Assembly (NCBI GenBank): GCA_019614645.1
Contig: JABWDB010000001.1
Location: forward strand, 22,251,501-22,315,500
Reading direction: 5' to 3'
DNA: 64,000 nt
DNA from: Stratiolaelaps scimitus
Taxonomy: Eukaryota > Arthropoda > Arachnida > Mesostigmata > Laelapidae
Shown here one piece after another: positions 11,279-25,522 of the stretch (position 1 is the first letter of the stretch; each line of letters starts with the position of its first letter). Position numbers and translations under genes: made by a program. The notes below the pieces were generated by a model. The model had not been told where the DNA came from and ran no database searches. It worked only from the letters and a program-made list of their open reading frames with translations.

Positions 11279-14200
11279 CATCATTATTATACGCATAGCA
11301 TATACGTTGGACGTGTGTATAAACCGAGTGAATACTGGTGGTGGTGTTTTGGTGCCACTCTTTTTTTTCGTATTTCACCTCAGGCGTATCACGCAGTGTT
11401 GTACCACGTTGACTATGTATATATTTATATTCGGGCAAGAAGGGTGAATGCTGACTGCAAATGAAGAGAATAGGTCAGTGTGGACAACTGGGTAAGGACC
11501 AGGAAATACAAAGTAATAGCGTACAGATAAAAGAAGTCCCTTGCCAAATTGCGGGTTACTCGATCACAGACACTTCTCGAAAAGAATACGTGTCGGGACG
11601 ACGAGCAAGCAATGCGACATTCAACAAATAACTAGCTAGCTACAGAATCAAAGAGAACGAATGAGTGTGGGTCTAAATCATAGATACAATCGCTAGTCAT
11701 TGCCTATCTGGCCATCCAAGGGGGAAAGAGAGAAATAGAAAGATTCTTCAAATCATGGAAAAACTGGATTTAAATCAATTGATAAAATGATTTTTCTCCA
11801 GAACCATTATTTTGTCGTAATTTTGTCACCGGGAATGTAGTTCTATTTTTAACCCTACGTAAACACTAAATAATAATGATACGCCGCTTAGCTGTCAGCG
11901 ATGAACAACGAGAAAAAGTGCTACATTTCCCCGTCCATCGGAAAAAGCAGGCTTACGTTGCAAGTGATCCGAAACGCAGGTGTTCAATCCCGGTACTTGG
12001 AGCGTGTTTGGCACCGTCTCCCATTACTCCGACAAATTAACCTTGAAAAGTGCCATATGGATTTTAATTATTGCTACGTATATATCGAGCGGAGTATGTT
12101 TTCGATATTGACGGCGTACGGCACTTCCAAGTGCAGTATGCGACTGCGCTAATATAATAGTTGTTTAGTCATTATCGTGGCCAACATGAGTCGTATCATG
12201 CACCGTATTCTTGAGTAGTAATTATTGCATTTCACTGCTACCAACCTATGGGGGGCCAAGCTGTTGTTGCTTCTCATTAGTCAGGGTTATCTTCTGCAAC
12301 TTGTTCTTTGATACCGTCACCATTGAAACCGGTTCATCCTACAGAGGAGGAGGGGCGCTGTCGACCGTCCTCTAGTTTGAGCACAAAAAAAAGATATATG
12401 TCACAGTATGTTTTTCTATGGAACAGCCATTTGAAGCAGCGCCTAGTCGCGTTTTCACTGTCAAAATGTTTTCAACTGCGAAGAAATAAGCAAACGACGT
12501 GGGCGCCGCTTTTCCAATCTCCTAGAAACGAACTAAGTTGTTGCACAGTCCAGCGTTGTGAGGCCGTCTGCGTAGTTTTTTTTCTAGCTGTTAACTGCTG
12601 ACTAGGTGGTTAGGAGCTCTAGCTCAAGGAGTGCGTTTCCTCTGAATTCCAATTGTTCCATAAAGCGTTTATCCGTTCCGTTCGCCTGACAGTCCCGACT
12701 GCGCTGCTGACCGCAGACCGAGCGCGTGGGCAATCGACTAAGCATCCGAGCGAGCGGTCCTCCAGTAGTTGCAAGAGTCCCTCGACTTCAACCTCTTACA
12801 GACAGTTAATCGGCTTTGCGGTCGTCGGGCATCAACGACCGCACACCATAAGGCGCACAGTAGCAGATTTCCACCATTTTACAGTGCAGCTGTTCCAGGT
12901 CATTGCCAACGTATATTGCATGGTACAATATACACATGCTTGGGAGCACACCAAGGTTCCTCCAAGAAATATATAATAGTCGGGGACCTTCACTCAAGCA
13001 CGAACCCTGAGGGAGCTAACCAAATTGACCTTAACACGCAACCTGCCGCTGCTGTTCGACCTTCGAACGTATCCCGTCGCGTTTGCCTCTCGAAGAAGCG
13101 CCAGCAGCAAATAACCAAGGTTGCCACATCGGCGTCAAGTTGCTGCTGTATGCGTCCTCCTGCGAGGGAGGAATATCTAATGATAAGTAGCCTTCGGGAG
13201 GTGGCCATCCAACGTACCATGGCTGCAGAGTCCCTGCGGCAGGTTAAAGGCTTCACGGGCAGAATGGATTTTGAGGGAGAACAGCCACAAAAGGCGTCAC
13301 GAAGCAAGCATGGCCATATCATCCACACTCATAATTGTTACAGTTTGTCGGTGGAACTTGTAACGAGAGCTTGTTCACTTCCTCTTTGCTCGGGTTGACC
13401 GCCCTTCGGTCAAACGAGCTTCGCGTTCGACTCGGAACATAAACAGCAACGACCCGCCGAGCAAACTTCAGTGGCGGAAGCCCGGCCAACGAAGCACAGT
13501 AGCACAGCAGTGATCCCGTGCTTACTGGCTGTACCCACGTCTGTCTGTTCTGCCGTTGCTAATGGGCACATCGCGGCGACACGCCTTGGCACAGGGGACG
13601 CGTCAGGCGCGGACTTTAAGACCTGCGCTAAATACCCCCTTGCCCCGATTTTCTAGGTGGATCCGTCTGTTTCGAGAGAAAACAAACACTGAAGAGCTGA
13701 GTCAGACCGTTGCGATTGGCAACCGGCGAAGTCTCGCATGGTCGTTCGCGAAACATGGATTGGACGACAACCTAAACACGTCTGTTCTCTCGTATATCGA
13801 CTCTGTCGTGTTTTATAATAGCATCGACAAAAATGCCTAATCACACATGGAATTGTACCACGGTTCTCTATTGTCTTGGCCGACGCGTGTGTTCTGTACG
13901 CTGCAACGCTCTGCTGCCGCCGTCGCCGCCGCTGTTGAACGGCTTTTCCTACGACGACAGCGGAAGCAGTAAGTACATTGTGTACAAACCGTTGTCTGCA
14001 GTTACAATTATGGTCTGAAATATCGTCACTATCACCTGTTCCGCAGTTGCACCAGCGTTTTCCTCCCTTACTTATTTATTATTGCTCCAGCAGCAAACGT
14101 CGTCGTCTCTTCCACGTCGTCGATGCTGCCGCCGCTATTCCGCCCTTCTCTCTTTCTCTCTCTCTGACCTCTCGAAGGATTATCTATCTGTGTTCACAAG

Positions 14201-15577
14201 GTTGTTTTATGTTCCTTCCATCTAGTGGCGCTTAGAGGAAGGGAGGGGTAAAGGGGGGGCTGCTGGATAGTTTGTGCTTGCGTCGCCAACGGCAAAGACG
14301 GCCAGCAGCAGCCGTGTGCTGCCTATGCGAGAGTATACAAACGCAAGCTCGCTCGCAACCAGTGCCTGTCTGTAAACACACATCGACATCTCCAATGTAA
14401 CGCACTGCTGCTTGTGCTTCTGACGCTGCCACGACTATAGCCACTAAACAGCTTTTATCGCCGAACGCGCGCGCGGTAATTACCTCCGTTAGTGGAAGTG
14501 GCAGAAAGGAAAAACATACAGCAGCGTTAAGACGACAGAAAAAGGTTGTCGGGGTCGTTTTTCGTTCGATAGACAAACCGACAGGCCGACCGACTATTCT
14601 CCTCGGAGCAGTCTCTCCCAAGTCGCTCTGGCCCGCCACATCTTGCCCGATGGAACAACATCAACTCCTGGATGTCTTGTCGCGCCCACTTCCGCTCGGC
14701 TTGCCCCGTCCGAGGCCGGCGAAACCTCCTATCCTATGTCCCCTAAAGTGCCCTCCTCCACGGGACGAATACAACACAGAGGAATAGAGTAAGAAAATGA
14801 GTCACGAATAGTTGCGACCTCTCTATCGCGGAGGCTTCCGATCTCCCTCTCTCGTCTCGCTGCCGACCAGCACCGCAGAGTCGGCAAAGCAATAGACCAA
14901 CCGAACCTGCCTGGCCAGCCAATGATGGTAAAAACATCATGCGCCAGCAGTCTGCCTGTGGGCGCTCGTCAATGTAAGAATGGCCGCGGTAGCAAGGGCG
15001 TCTGGGCAGCTCTCGTAGGAGCTGAACGACGGAGAGGTGAGAACAGAGAGGACGTGAGGGCCGGAGACTCTTTGCCGTCCGCAGCAGCAGCAGCGGCTGT
15101 AGCAGGACAGCGCAGAACAGTCGCCACACACACACAGACCCATACGGTAGTCGTTATCGATTAGAGGAATTTCTCAAAATGGCCAGAGAAAGAACGAACG
15201 ACCGACGACAACGAAAACGAAGAAGGAGAAGGGCGAGAAAGTACAAAGAGGAGAGGTTGACTTCTATCCACCTACCACCGCCTGCTGCTGCTGCTGCTAC
15301 TCCCTCTTCTATTCTGGGCTTCTGAGGCTGTTCGCGTTGCTCCAGGTGCTCCCTCTACTCATCGTCCTTCACTTCTTCCGTTCCCTCAGTAGGAGCACGA
15401 CCGCCCGAACCGACCTGCCTGCCTACGGCGAGCAGGCGGAATGGATAGGGGAATAGCGGTAGTAGCAGCAGCAGCAGCAGCAACGGTAGCGGTGGGCGAC
15501 GAGACGACAAAAGGTCAAGAGGAGGCCGGCCATAGACAGAGAAAAAGGGACCGGCCACGCCGACGGTTAGGCAGAAG

Positions 15578-15580
<3 letters not shown>

Positions 15581-15613
<33 letters not shown>
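15581..15613. repeat. (GA)n microsatellite
   Basis: A GA tract of about 33 bp. A (CAG)n tract lies 100 bp upstream (about 15463-15483) and a (CTG)n tract about 90 bp downstream. Confidence 0.9.
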
Positions 15614-15616
<3 letters not shown>

Positions 15617-17402
15617 GGACACACACACGCGAGAGAACCGAGTGGGATGAAATAGGGGTGGGGACAAATTGAATTACGTCTCCGCAGTGTATAGCCGCTT
15701 CTGCTGCTGCTGCTGCTACTGCTGCAGCCGCCACGGTGGCTACCGCCGTAGCGATCGTCGGGCGGGACCCACCGCCGCCTGGCGGCGCTCCCGTATAGTA
15801 GGCAGGGTAGCGCAAGGCAGGCGCCTCGGTGCCTTCGTCGCGCGCCCATCTGATGGCCCACTAACCACCTCCTCTCAATTCCTTCCCCCCTCCAATAGAA
15901 TAGGTGACACTGACACCGAAGGGTGCTCAGAGCTGGACCACGTTCTCGATACCTTAACAGCTACTGGGAATCACCACAATCGCCACCGTGACTACCACTC
16001 CCAGTATTCGTTCTAATGGCACTATTTTATATGAGTACAACGATAAAACTGCACAGCCCTTTCTGGAACAGTGTAGTGTGGGGAACCAGCGCTATTCATA
16101 TTGTTCGTGTGATTTCCTTCTTGAACAGAAAATACAAACAAATAGGTTATTTATAACGTGATGCAAGAAGCAAGTACCGCGTGTGTCAACAGGCGTGAAC
16201 ATTTTCGTGTATCGTAGGTGTTTGTGATGAGGACAAACTAGTCTCGTAATATTTCCGAGCGCCACGGCGATAGAAACGAGCGGATATGACACCAAGAGAG
16301 TGGTGTTGAAACAAACAGACGTTTACTTTAAAATTGCGTATATATATATATATATATAGACGGCATTCGACCATAGGTGTATCGTCCGATGTGAACAACA
16401 ATCGAAATGCGTCGTTGCAGTTTATTATAATATTACATTTACCGCGTTCTTATTTGTTAGCATTCCACTAACGATATTCCCCGTCAAAGCGGGTAAAATC
16501 ATATCGAACTCAGGTACCGTGTCCGCCCAACAATGCCCTAACGGGCGTAGACTATTTCGCCGAGACATACAGCCGACCAAGCAACTCTTTCCAGAGCAAA
16601 TCAACCTAGCAGAGCAGCGCAAGGAGGCTACGCACTACAGCTGCACACCTCACCTGCATCGCGCGGCGCTGCATCAAGTTTCGAAGTTCGAAAGTTCACT
16701 GAGCTGTCTAAAATGAGAGTGGTCCTAGTAGTACTAGTAGTCGTAGCAGGAGTCTTCCTTCGTTGGTTCGTCCGTCCGTTCGCTCTGCCGTGACTGCAAT
16801 CTTTGAGCAGTGGGTTCGACCTGTCAGGCTTCAAGCGCACTCGGCGGCGGGGTATCCGTGCATGGCAAACTCCTTGGAAGCTCAACGAACCCTTCCTCGA
16901 AACGACGAAGGAACACCTCAAGCAAGCTCAGACAAGTCCCGGCCCACTTGTCCGGAACGGACCCGCTTTCCATGCTTCGAAGCTCGCCGACCTCTTCTCT
17001 CTGCGAGTGACGCGACCAAAAGGCCGTGACGCGCGGCTGCCGCCGCCGCCGCTTCTGTCTTCCGAGGGCGAACGGGTCTCAGCTCGCTCGGAGCATGTCT
17101 GGAAACATTTAAGGAAGGGTCCCAATACAACGATGTGCGACCCACCTTCGCTTAATATAAAATTAACTCCGGCATCTAGCCGCTACCACCTTACGTCTAA
17201 CGGCTCACCACAGCGTCGACACCCCGCGGAGTTTCTTCCATCTGAGCACCGTAGTATAATACAGTACGTTGCAGGTGGCCTGATAACGAATTCTCCGCCG
17301 CTCTAACCGCTATATCGCGCAAGTGATTTAAACCTAGCGATTGCTTTTCTGACACAGAAGTGATTTCGTAGATGAACGGGCAGAGTTGTGTATTGAATTG
17401 GC

Positions 17403-17573
17403 TCACCTTCGCACTATGAACATGTATCCTAATAATGCCATGTATCGAACTCTCACATCAATTATAGATGGGGTGCTGTCTATCAAAGGTCCTACAAAGA
17501 AACTATCGTCATGTGAAACAATGTACTGTGTATCAAAGTCCCAATACATCCAGTTGACCACACGACGATATAG
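17403..17573 (-). other. Protein-like open frame of 56 codons, unassigned
   Basis: The minus strand is open between a TAA (17574-17576) and a TGA at 17403. A GTGAGC donor-like site lies at 17401-17406, just at the end of the frame. The residues are varied and hydrophobic/aromatic (VVNWMYWDFDTQYIV, FFVGPLIDSTPSIIDV, YMALLGYMFIV) and could form a membrane-associated segment. No acceptor or start was found, and the opposite strand is also open. No family was recognised. It is listed because it stands out in an otherwise AT-rich, ORF-poor stretch. Confidence 0.12.
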
Positions 17574-20460
17574 TTACATAAAATGTCACCTGTGGATGGT
17601 AGCAATAAGTCGCCCTGTGTTATATTAAACTAATGAATTTCAACTACCAGTGGAAGGGACGGACTTGTCAGGCAATTCTCGACACCCACCGAGAAGCGAA
17701 GGCCAGTCGACCAGCCAGATTGAACGCAACATTTACCGGATAGTATAAGAAGACAACCTGCTTCAGCATTGCTCCAATAAGCTAGGCAGGTTACGTAATG
17801 CACTAGGGAATTTTTTGGAGTCGCCGCACGATAAGAACTACGAATTAACTAGAATAGGCGTCCGAGGAAGAGGAAAAAGGGGAACCGACATTTTGCTCAG
17901 CCCCTTCCCTTGATTCCTTCGACGGTTTTCAAAGTAGACATAATAAAATGCCTGTTGTTGTATTGCGTAAATATGATAGAATGAAACACAATAATAACAG
18001 CTTTATTAACGGCCTGAAAAATAATATTAATAGAAGATCAGTACCTTAGGACGTATCTTAAAATTAATGAGATCATATTGCAGGTCGATAAACCCGGACA
18101 GGATGAGGCATTGATTTGTGTTATCCCCTCCGCAGCTAGTAAGCAGGTAGCAATTCATTGCGATATTGGGTCATCTCCCAACAGACCGCGACTCTGCTGG
18201 TGTGCTTTTTGTTGAGCGGCCCCGGTTTAGTTGCCTGCCTGGTTGCTTGATCCTTGAGCACTGTTACATCGGTCATAATCATGATTAAGATGTCGCGCTG
18301 GATAAATTACGTAAGAGAATGCGCTACATGTCCTCCTGAGCAGGGATATGAGCATAGCAAATACTGGCCGATTGGGGACAGTTGCTATGCTACTTCGAGT
18401 TGTCGGTTGTTGCTGCTGCTGCTGTTGTCGCCGTAGGCTGCAGTGCCATCCTTCTCGCCCTCTATCGTGTTCGTTCTCCTCATCGCGGGGTCTTTTTTCG
18501 GCTACCCCATGATCCTCCGCTTGCCTCTCCCCCGGGGGTTATCGGGTTTGTCCTGGCCAATCGGCTTGCGGATCTGATTGGTCAGGTCACCGGCTGGCCG
18601 ATGCCTCAGCTTCCGATACACAACTGTCCTACCTTACCTTGTATGTTCTGTACGGTAGGGAGGTAGTTTGCTTGCGTTTGCGGGGGAGAGAGAGAGAGTC
18701 TCTTGGCCTACGAAGCTCGCGAAGGCCTTGTGGCATTACACAATAATTCGGGAAGGGACCTGGACCATTCGCCCGCTCAATGACTGGTGGAATCGCACAG
18801 AGATTGGCCACATACAGCGAACAAGCAAAATAGGAGGGAGAGAGAGAGAAACAGGGAGCGCAAAAGAGAACGATGAGATAGAGAGATCCGTCTAGAGAGT
18901 GCGACGGCATCCGCAGCTGTGGTGGCGGCAGGAGCCGCCGCATCCACCGTCATCGCAGCAGCAAGCGCAGTGTTCCAGGTTTGCAGAGGGCTGCCTGGAG
19001 CCACGCTTGGCTCTGCACTGTCTGCAAAGAGATTTCCTTGGGGACTCCCCGGGGCAGCGGTCGACCTTAGCTGAAGGGCAGCAAGCCTAGCTCATCGACG
19101 TCCACATGCACGTCCTGTTCTGCCATTGGCAGTGCACGAGGCTTTCATTGCTTCGCAGCGCCCGCTGCAACCGATGCGTCGTGTCTGCCTGCTGCCGTGT
19201 CGTTGTTACCCTGTCGCCAGTGTCTCGTGTATTGTAGATCTACCTGAATAGATAACAGTCCGTAGCTGACTGGCTGGCTGACGCAGATGCCTGGCTATGC
19301 TCGCAACTACGCGAACGCAAGCCTCCGCCGGCGGGGTTGTGCCGACGACCTGCGGTGAACAGAGCCGTTGTTCGTCCCTCACTTTCTTCTGGCCACCGCA
19401 ATGTAACTAATCCACTGTAGAGGCTCCGCTTGCTGGATTAGTCTACATTCATTCAACGTCCAATTGGCTGGCTGGCTTACCTGCCTCGGAACTATTTTTA
19501 AGAGCTGTTTTCTCGCGGTGATTGGCAGCACTTTCACGGGTGTTACCCCTTGCTCGCATGAATATTCACCTAACCAGAGAGGATTTCGGGTACGCTGCGC
19601 AGTGGACGGCTTGCGGTGCAGCATTACATCCCTCACTCTCCCCTCGATGCCGAGGAATCGGCCTGGACAGCATAAGGCCTGCCCTGCTACCTCTTGCCGT
19701 ACGATGAGATACGTTGGCTGGGCAAAACTATATAATATATTGAATTAGCCTTGCCTTACCTATTTTCATTGCTTCATTCTTCTTTTGTCTGTAACGTGGA
19801 GGTGCATAGAGGCAGCAGCAGTAGTAGTAGTACGAGTAAAAATAGGACAAATAGGCGTCACCTTCTGATACTATCTTTTCACAGCTGTGCCCACCGCTCG
19901 CATGCGTAGAGGTTTTGATCATTATTCTTGACGACTACCATGGCCTGCCTGGTCTAACCTCGTTGCCTGACGCCAGAGGTTTGTATAGATATGCTCTCAC
20001 AACGGCCCGCACGATAAATGTCACTCCCCTCCCGCGCTCGCTCTCTCTCTCTATTTCACTCTTTCTTTCGTCGGGTCAGTAGGGGTGCGAGTTGAACAGC
20101 AGAATGCAAGATGATGGTAGCCACATACAAGCGGCAGACGGTTTGGCAGGGCTAGCAACTAGGACTGTGTAGTTGACTGACTCACTGGCTGAGTGAGTAA
20201 GGCACTGGCGGTAGCGAATGAAGCCGAAACGGGTCGGAGGACGGCGACGTGCGTTTGGGGAAATAGAGGGACATCGACGAAGTAACGGAGAATGGCAGAC
20301 TAGGCCGTATCTAGCTAAGGCCTAGCGCTAGGACTAGGCCGAGGGTGCGTCGAATAACGGAGGCTGGAAGCATAAAAGTTTTCCAATCACCATCGTTCGT
20401 CCTCCTCCGGCTCGTCTGTCCCAGTGTAGTTTTTCCTCGTTTTAACCACCCACCCACACC

Positions 20461-20461
20461 A

Positions 20462-20488
<27 letters not shown>
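20461..20488. repeat. (CCG)n microsatellite
   Basis: Nine CCG triplets are preceded by a CCCA-rich stretch. In the forward frame this gives poly-Pro, but the frame has no other support. Confidence 0.9.
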
Positions 20489-20492
<4 letters not shown>

Positions 20493-22663
20493 GACTGCCA
20501 CTGATGCCGCCGTCCGATGCAAGCCCTTATACGTCTCAGTGGCGGAGGCAAGAGCAGTCAGTCTCAATCCAGCCAGAAGGAGGTCGACAACGAGACGCAG
20601 ATTGAGAGCGAGAGAGAGAGTTAGCGTTAGCAGGCGACAGCGGACTGTTTGGGGGCGGACTGGCTAATATGGATGGCAGCGCAATCGAACGAACGGACGA
20701 ACCAACCCAACTTACCCTGCTGGAAACGTTACTGCTGGTCCGACAGTAACGACACTATATAAGCGAGAATAACGCAGGGTATTGGCTGTGCCGATGGTGC
20801 TGCAGTGCAGCGAGGATAGGAATAGGCAATATTTCGATTAAAAGGTTCAGCAGCGGCAAGAACCACAACAATGACCGCGGTATCCCCTTGGTGAGCCGGT
20901 TGATAGGCAGTCGTCGCTCTTCATATTACTCTGAGAAAGCAACTAAAAAAATACAGGTGTTTAACGCGTGCGATGTATACACATGGAGTGGACGGTATGA
21001 AAAATGGCAAAATATAATGAGTTGTTGTGACTTACCTTATCCTGGATGATATAAACTAATCGAAAATGTCTGTGCCTCTTGTCATTGTCGTGTCGGCATA
21101 CAACGGGTTCGCCGGGCTGTTTGCGCCTGACCTGATCAACTCTAGCCATTTGAAGCCAGGTGTAGTGATACCTTGATGAAGTTTACATTACTATTATATA
21201 TGGGATATCATGCATAGATAAATGTCAGCTGGTACGATGACAACATCGTATTTGCGGAAGGCTAGCCCGAGCGAGCGGTATCACCGTATCAACAGATCAA
21301 TAAAAAATATACGATTCACCCGAGAGACAAAAGGAAAGCGGTCAGCGGTAGTTCACATCGAAGGTCCCCTCCAATCGGTCGAATCAGTCGGCAAACGGAC
21401 ATTTTGTGTTAATATCTGACGCGCCCTCATGACGCACCGTAGCATCCAAACACGCCGGTTATATACAAGACGAGCAGTCCTGCGGAGAACGAACGATCAA
21501 ATCCATCGCCGTTCTGTGCGACTCAATACCCGGCCACGGACACATTGACTCCCCACGACAGCGTTCGCTTCATAATTTGTCAGCGTGCGGCGATAATTTC
21601 TTTCATCGCCTGTTCCAAATGACACCAACAATTGATCTCGCCGCCGTCATCACGTAAAGAGATCGGCCTTGCCGCCGGATAGAGGCAGCAGCATGAGCTG
21701 TGGTGGCGGCGGAGGCTGCAGCGGCGCTGATGGTAACAGCAGCAGCAGCATTGTCTTCCGAGAACAAAAAATGGATGAATGCCTTGGTAACTGTTGTCAC
21801 GGCAGCGGTTGCTGCTGCTGCTGTTCCTGTCGACTCCACTGATATTGCTGTGTATGGTGACGCTTTGACGCCCTCTGATGGTGATAATATGCTTGCTCCT
21901 TGCTACCCTCAATCCCTCTCGCACATATAAATATAATAATAATAGCAGCGCCGGATATCCACGCCAGCGAGTGTTTAGCGGCCTGTCCGTATGTCCGCGC
22001 GTTCGTCTATCTATAATATCTCTCGGCTCTGGCGGGTTTCATCGACCCCGCAGAGCATCATTACAAGAGATAGCGTTGCTGCGGCGACCAGCATCACCAG
22101 CCAGAGGATGTGGCTCCACCAACCGTCACAACCGTTACGGGCATGGTCGAGCAAGCCAGCAGTTGTTGTTGTCGTTGTTGTTGTTTCGAGTGACAAATCT
22201 GAGTTGGTCACACAACGGCGGTGGCGGCGGCGGCGGCGGCAGCGCCGATTTCTCTCCCGCAGACCCCATTCTGTTTCTCTCATCATCTCAGGCCCTCATC
22301 TTGGGAACGACTGTTGTCGACGCGCGGATGAACCACCATCATGCTCTGACCGTCATTGAGCTGTCCGTGGAGCAGCTGAGTGAAGCAGAGGAGAGACGAT
22401 TACCGAGGGAGGCGCTCGCACCCAGGCAGCCAGAAATCAGGAAAAGACAACGAAATGGCCATTAGGTACAAGGGGGAGGGGGGGATGGTACCATTGTGGG
22501 GAGAGCAACTGAGCGGTGGCAGTGGCATCCCTGAGCACGCTTTGCGTGAGTTGATACCTGCAACGTATTTGATAGATGCCATAATATGTCTGTCTGTCTA
22601 TCGGCGACCTTTGCTTTGAGACTTCGGCGGAGCATCGTGACAAATAGAGCGTTACAGGGATAT

Positions 22664-22685
22664 CTCTCTCGTATATATATTATAC

Positions 22686-22692
<7 letters not shown>
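22664..22692. repeat. Perfect 12-bp inverted repeat beside a (GA)n array
   Basis: CTCTCTCGTATA (22664-22675) and its reverse complement TATACGAGAGAG (22681-22692) flank a 5-base loop. The second arm runs into a (GA)n tract that continues to about 22717. This is probably a by-product of simple-repeat dynamics. Confidence 0.5.
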
Positions 22693-22718
<26 letters not shown>

Positions 22719-23246
22719 TATTGGATTCCTTTGGAATGGACACGTATCGCGTACAATGTTAGCCTGACTGTGCTTCGCCAATATATATATATTAATATTT
22801 ACAGTATATATATATATTCATTCAGCCTCTTTGTCCAGATCTTTGAGATGGCTCTGCGAATCGATTGGGAGAAAAATCCAATCATCGATGGCCGATTATT
22901 GAATATTGGTATGACGAAGCTCAAAATAAAAAGTTATTGATCACGCCTAACCCTTATTGAATTGCTCTAATCACCCTGCAATTATTATTTGGTAAATATG
23001 CATATATCATATATTGTGATCATAAGATAGGGAGAGGCCTAAAATGGATGTCCCCCGTATTCGTTTGGTGACGATTTTCATTCATTCTTTTTATTTCGGA
23101 CATTAACGAAACAAAGGTTGATCAAAACCATCCGAACTACTACTATTTAAATATATATAATACATACGACACATTGAAAGAACTCGGTTCCTGTCGTGTG
23201 GTCGTCACTTTTCGACCGATCCAAAGAAGCCCCTATGCACATTTTC

Positions 23247-23304
<58 letters not shown>
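23247..23304. repeat. (TA)n(TG)n compound microsatellite
   Basis: A TA tract of about 40 bp passes directly into a TG tract of about 17 bp. Confidence 0.9.
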
Positions 23305-24177
23305 AAGCGGCGTACGGTGGCAAGCGGGCGAAGAGTAATTGCGAAAAGTAGTTGCTTGATTGGGCAGTGCCGTCGAATATTATTGCTACGAGCAACGATC
23401 TATCTTGTCGTCGTTTTTAAGTGGATAAAGTCATTTTCACATAATAAACTTTCTCTCTCTCTCGTTATTCTCGCTCACATCGGATGAACGAACCAACCCA
23501 GCCAGCCGTTCAGTCATATGGAAGACGAGGAGCACCTCGGCAGTCGTAGCGTTGAACCACACACATGTTAATATACATACACAGCCACTTACGCAGACAG
23601 ACAGACCGACACATTCAACAATAATTTCCCACCACTGCGACTCCTCACCCTCCACCTCTCCCCATATGCCCTCTGGTAAAACAATTGCGCATAGCCAACG
23701 GTACATACAGCGCTGTATGACAGAGCTGCTGAGATAGCAGCAGGAGCAGCCGCAAAAACACTAGTCAATCAGTAGTCGTCTGTCTGTTGCAGTCGACAGT
23801 TACAGTCGCCGTAGCATTCACTGTGGCTGCCTCGGGTTTCTTTCAAACACGCGGTTGTTTCCTCGTACTGCGCCGAGAGCGTTTACATAATACATCCGAT
23901 GTAGTTACAATCTGTGCCTTTTCCTCCGTCTGCTAGTACTCTATGCAACCGTCTGCTGTGCGCTACCACTTTACTTACTCTGTCAATGGCGGCCATCGTT
24001 CAATAACTACTGTGGTGGATGCGAGCGTAACTAGTGACTGCACTGCTGTTGCTTCTTGTCCAAAATGATTAATTCACCTGGACAATTCTCGGCTGCTGTT
24101 AGGCGGATCTCATGACCGACGGCTGTGCGAACTTATTCTCGGTCCTTGGCGCGCGGGCCTGCTCCCGTTTACCCCAT

Positions 24178-24203
24178 ACATATATATATATATATATATA
24201 TAT
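24178..24203. repeat. (TA)n microsatellite
   Basis: A TA dinucleotide tract of about 26 bp. Confidence 0.9.
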
Positions 24204-25497
24204 GCACTCAACCATAAAGAGTTTTGTTACTACCTTTATGTCTACTTGTTATTGATTTTGGTGTCATTGTCGTCGTTCGTGATTGTTGCGTCCGAACGGC
24301 ATCAATGTGTTCAGCGGGTTCGACATTTCTCTGCAGGCAGGTTAAATGACCCAGCCGAAGCAGCCGAAGCAGCCATCATTGCCACTAATATTATGATATT
24401 ACTATCGCCACTACGACCAGTATGGCCACTACCTGTGCCGCTGCTGTCGGCGATTCTGCGTGCTCTTATTCCGGCATCTTCTGCTCTGCCGAAGATCGTC
24501 GTTGTCGCCGCGGCCGCTGTAGATTTTTGGCTAATAATTGCACAACAATGACGAAGCGTCGCGAGGAGAGAGGCGACGAACGAAGTCTCGCACAAAATGG
24601 CAAAGTGTTGCTATCCGCGCGGCCAATGACGCGGCGACGTGTCTCCTCGTTCAGAGACAGACTTCGCGAAAAGATGAACCAACCAACTGGCAGGAGGACC
24701 AAGAGCAGGACGCGAGGAAAGCCACCAACGGAAAGAAGACTACGAACAGCCGATGCTGCCGCCGCCGCCGTCGTCGTCGCCGCAACAGCGGTAGCTGTGG
24801 ACGTGCCGACGGTGACAGCAACAGCAGCAGCGGCGGCAGTTACAGGGCAACGAAGCTCGGGACATATAGAGATGGTAGACAGAGCGAGGGAGATGGTCGA
24901 AGTGTGTTCTGGATGACGAGCGGCGACGACGACGACGACGACCTAACGGGGATGAGATGAAGAGCAAGAAGCAAAAAGGCGACTGGCCCCGAATGCTATC
25001 CCCGAGAAGTGCCCGGGGCAGGGTAATTATGAACATTGATCGAACAAAAAGTCAAAGGCAACATACATAGACGAAAGCAGAGCATCGTCAATGGCCGAAG
25101 CAGCAGCAGCAGCAGCGACGATGAAGCTGAAGCGATGGTGAGACGCTGCTGAAGCCGCTGATGAGAAGAACGGCGGCAAGATGAAGCGAGCAAGATGAAC
25201 GCTATATTTACCGCAGAAATGGAGTCAGTGGCAGAAGTGAAGAGTCGAGATCTGAGAGTCGATCGTGGCCGCAGCGGAAAAATAGCCCCCAGTCCCTCGT
25301 AGGAAACTATGACAATCTTCATTGCTATGATGTCGGCAACGCCAGCAATCGCTGTCAGATCGGCTACCTACTGTATCCAGTGAACTGTCTTGACTTCGTA
25401 TGCTGGTGTTGGCCCGCTGCTGATTCGAACTATGCACCGGCCGGTTAGTCGCTTTGGGCCGCACACTTTTGTTTGAGGTGACTTTGTGTGTGTTGTA

Positions 25498-25522
25498 AAT
25501 ATATATATATATATATATATAC
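25498..25522. repeat. (AT)n microsatellite
   Basis: An AT dinucleotide tract of about 25 bp, with a GT-rich stretch on both sides. Confidence 0.9.

Larger units (their letters stand above)
8542..17400. other. Gene-free stretch with alternating GC-rich and AT-rich blocks
   Basis: No supported exon was found. AT-rich blocks lie at about 11.0-12.3 and 16.0-16.5 kb, and the rest is GC-rich with purine or pyrimidine tracts. The 209-codon frame at 12769-13398 is opposed by a 112-codon frame on the other strand and resembles no family I know. Confidence 0.55.

Noticed and set aside
12769..13398. 209-codon plus-strand frame
   Set aside because: An opposing 112-codon frame lies on the other strand. 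There is no conserved motif and no plausible start.
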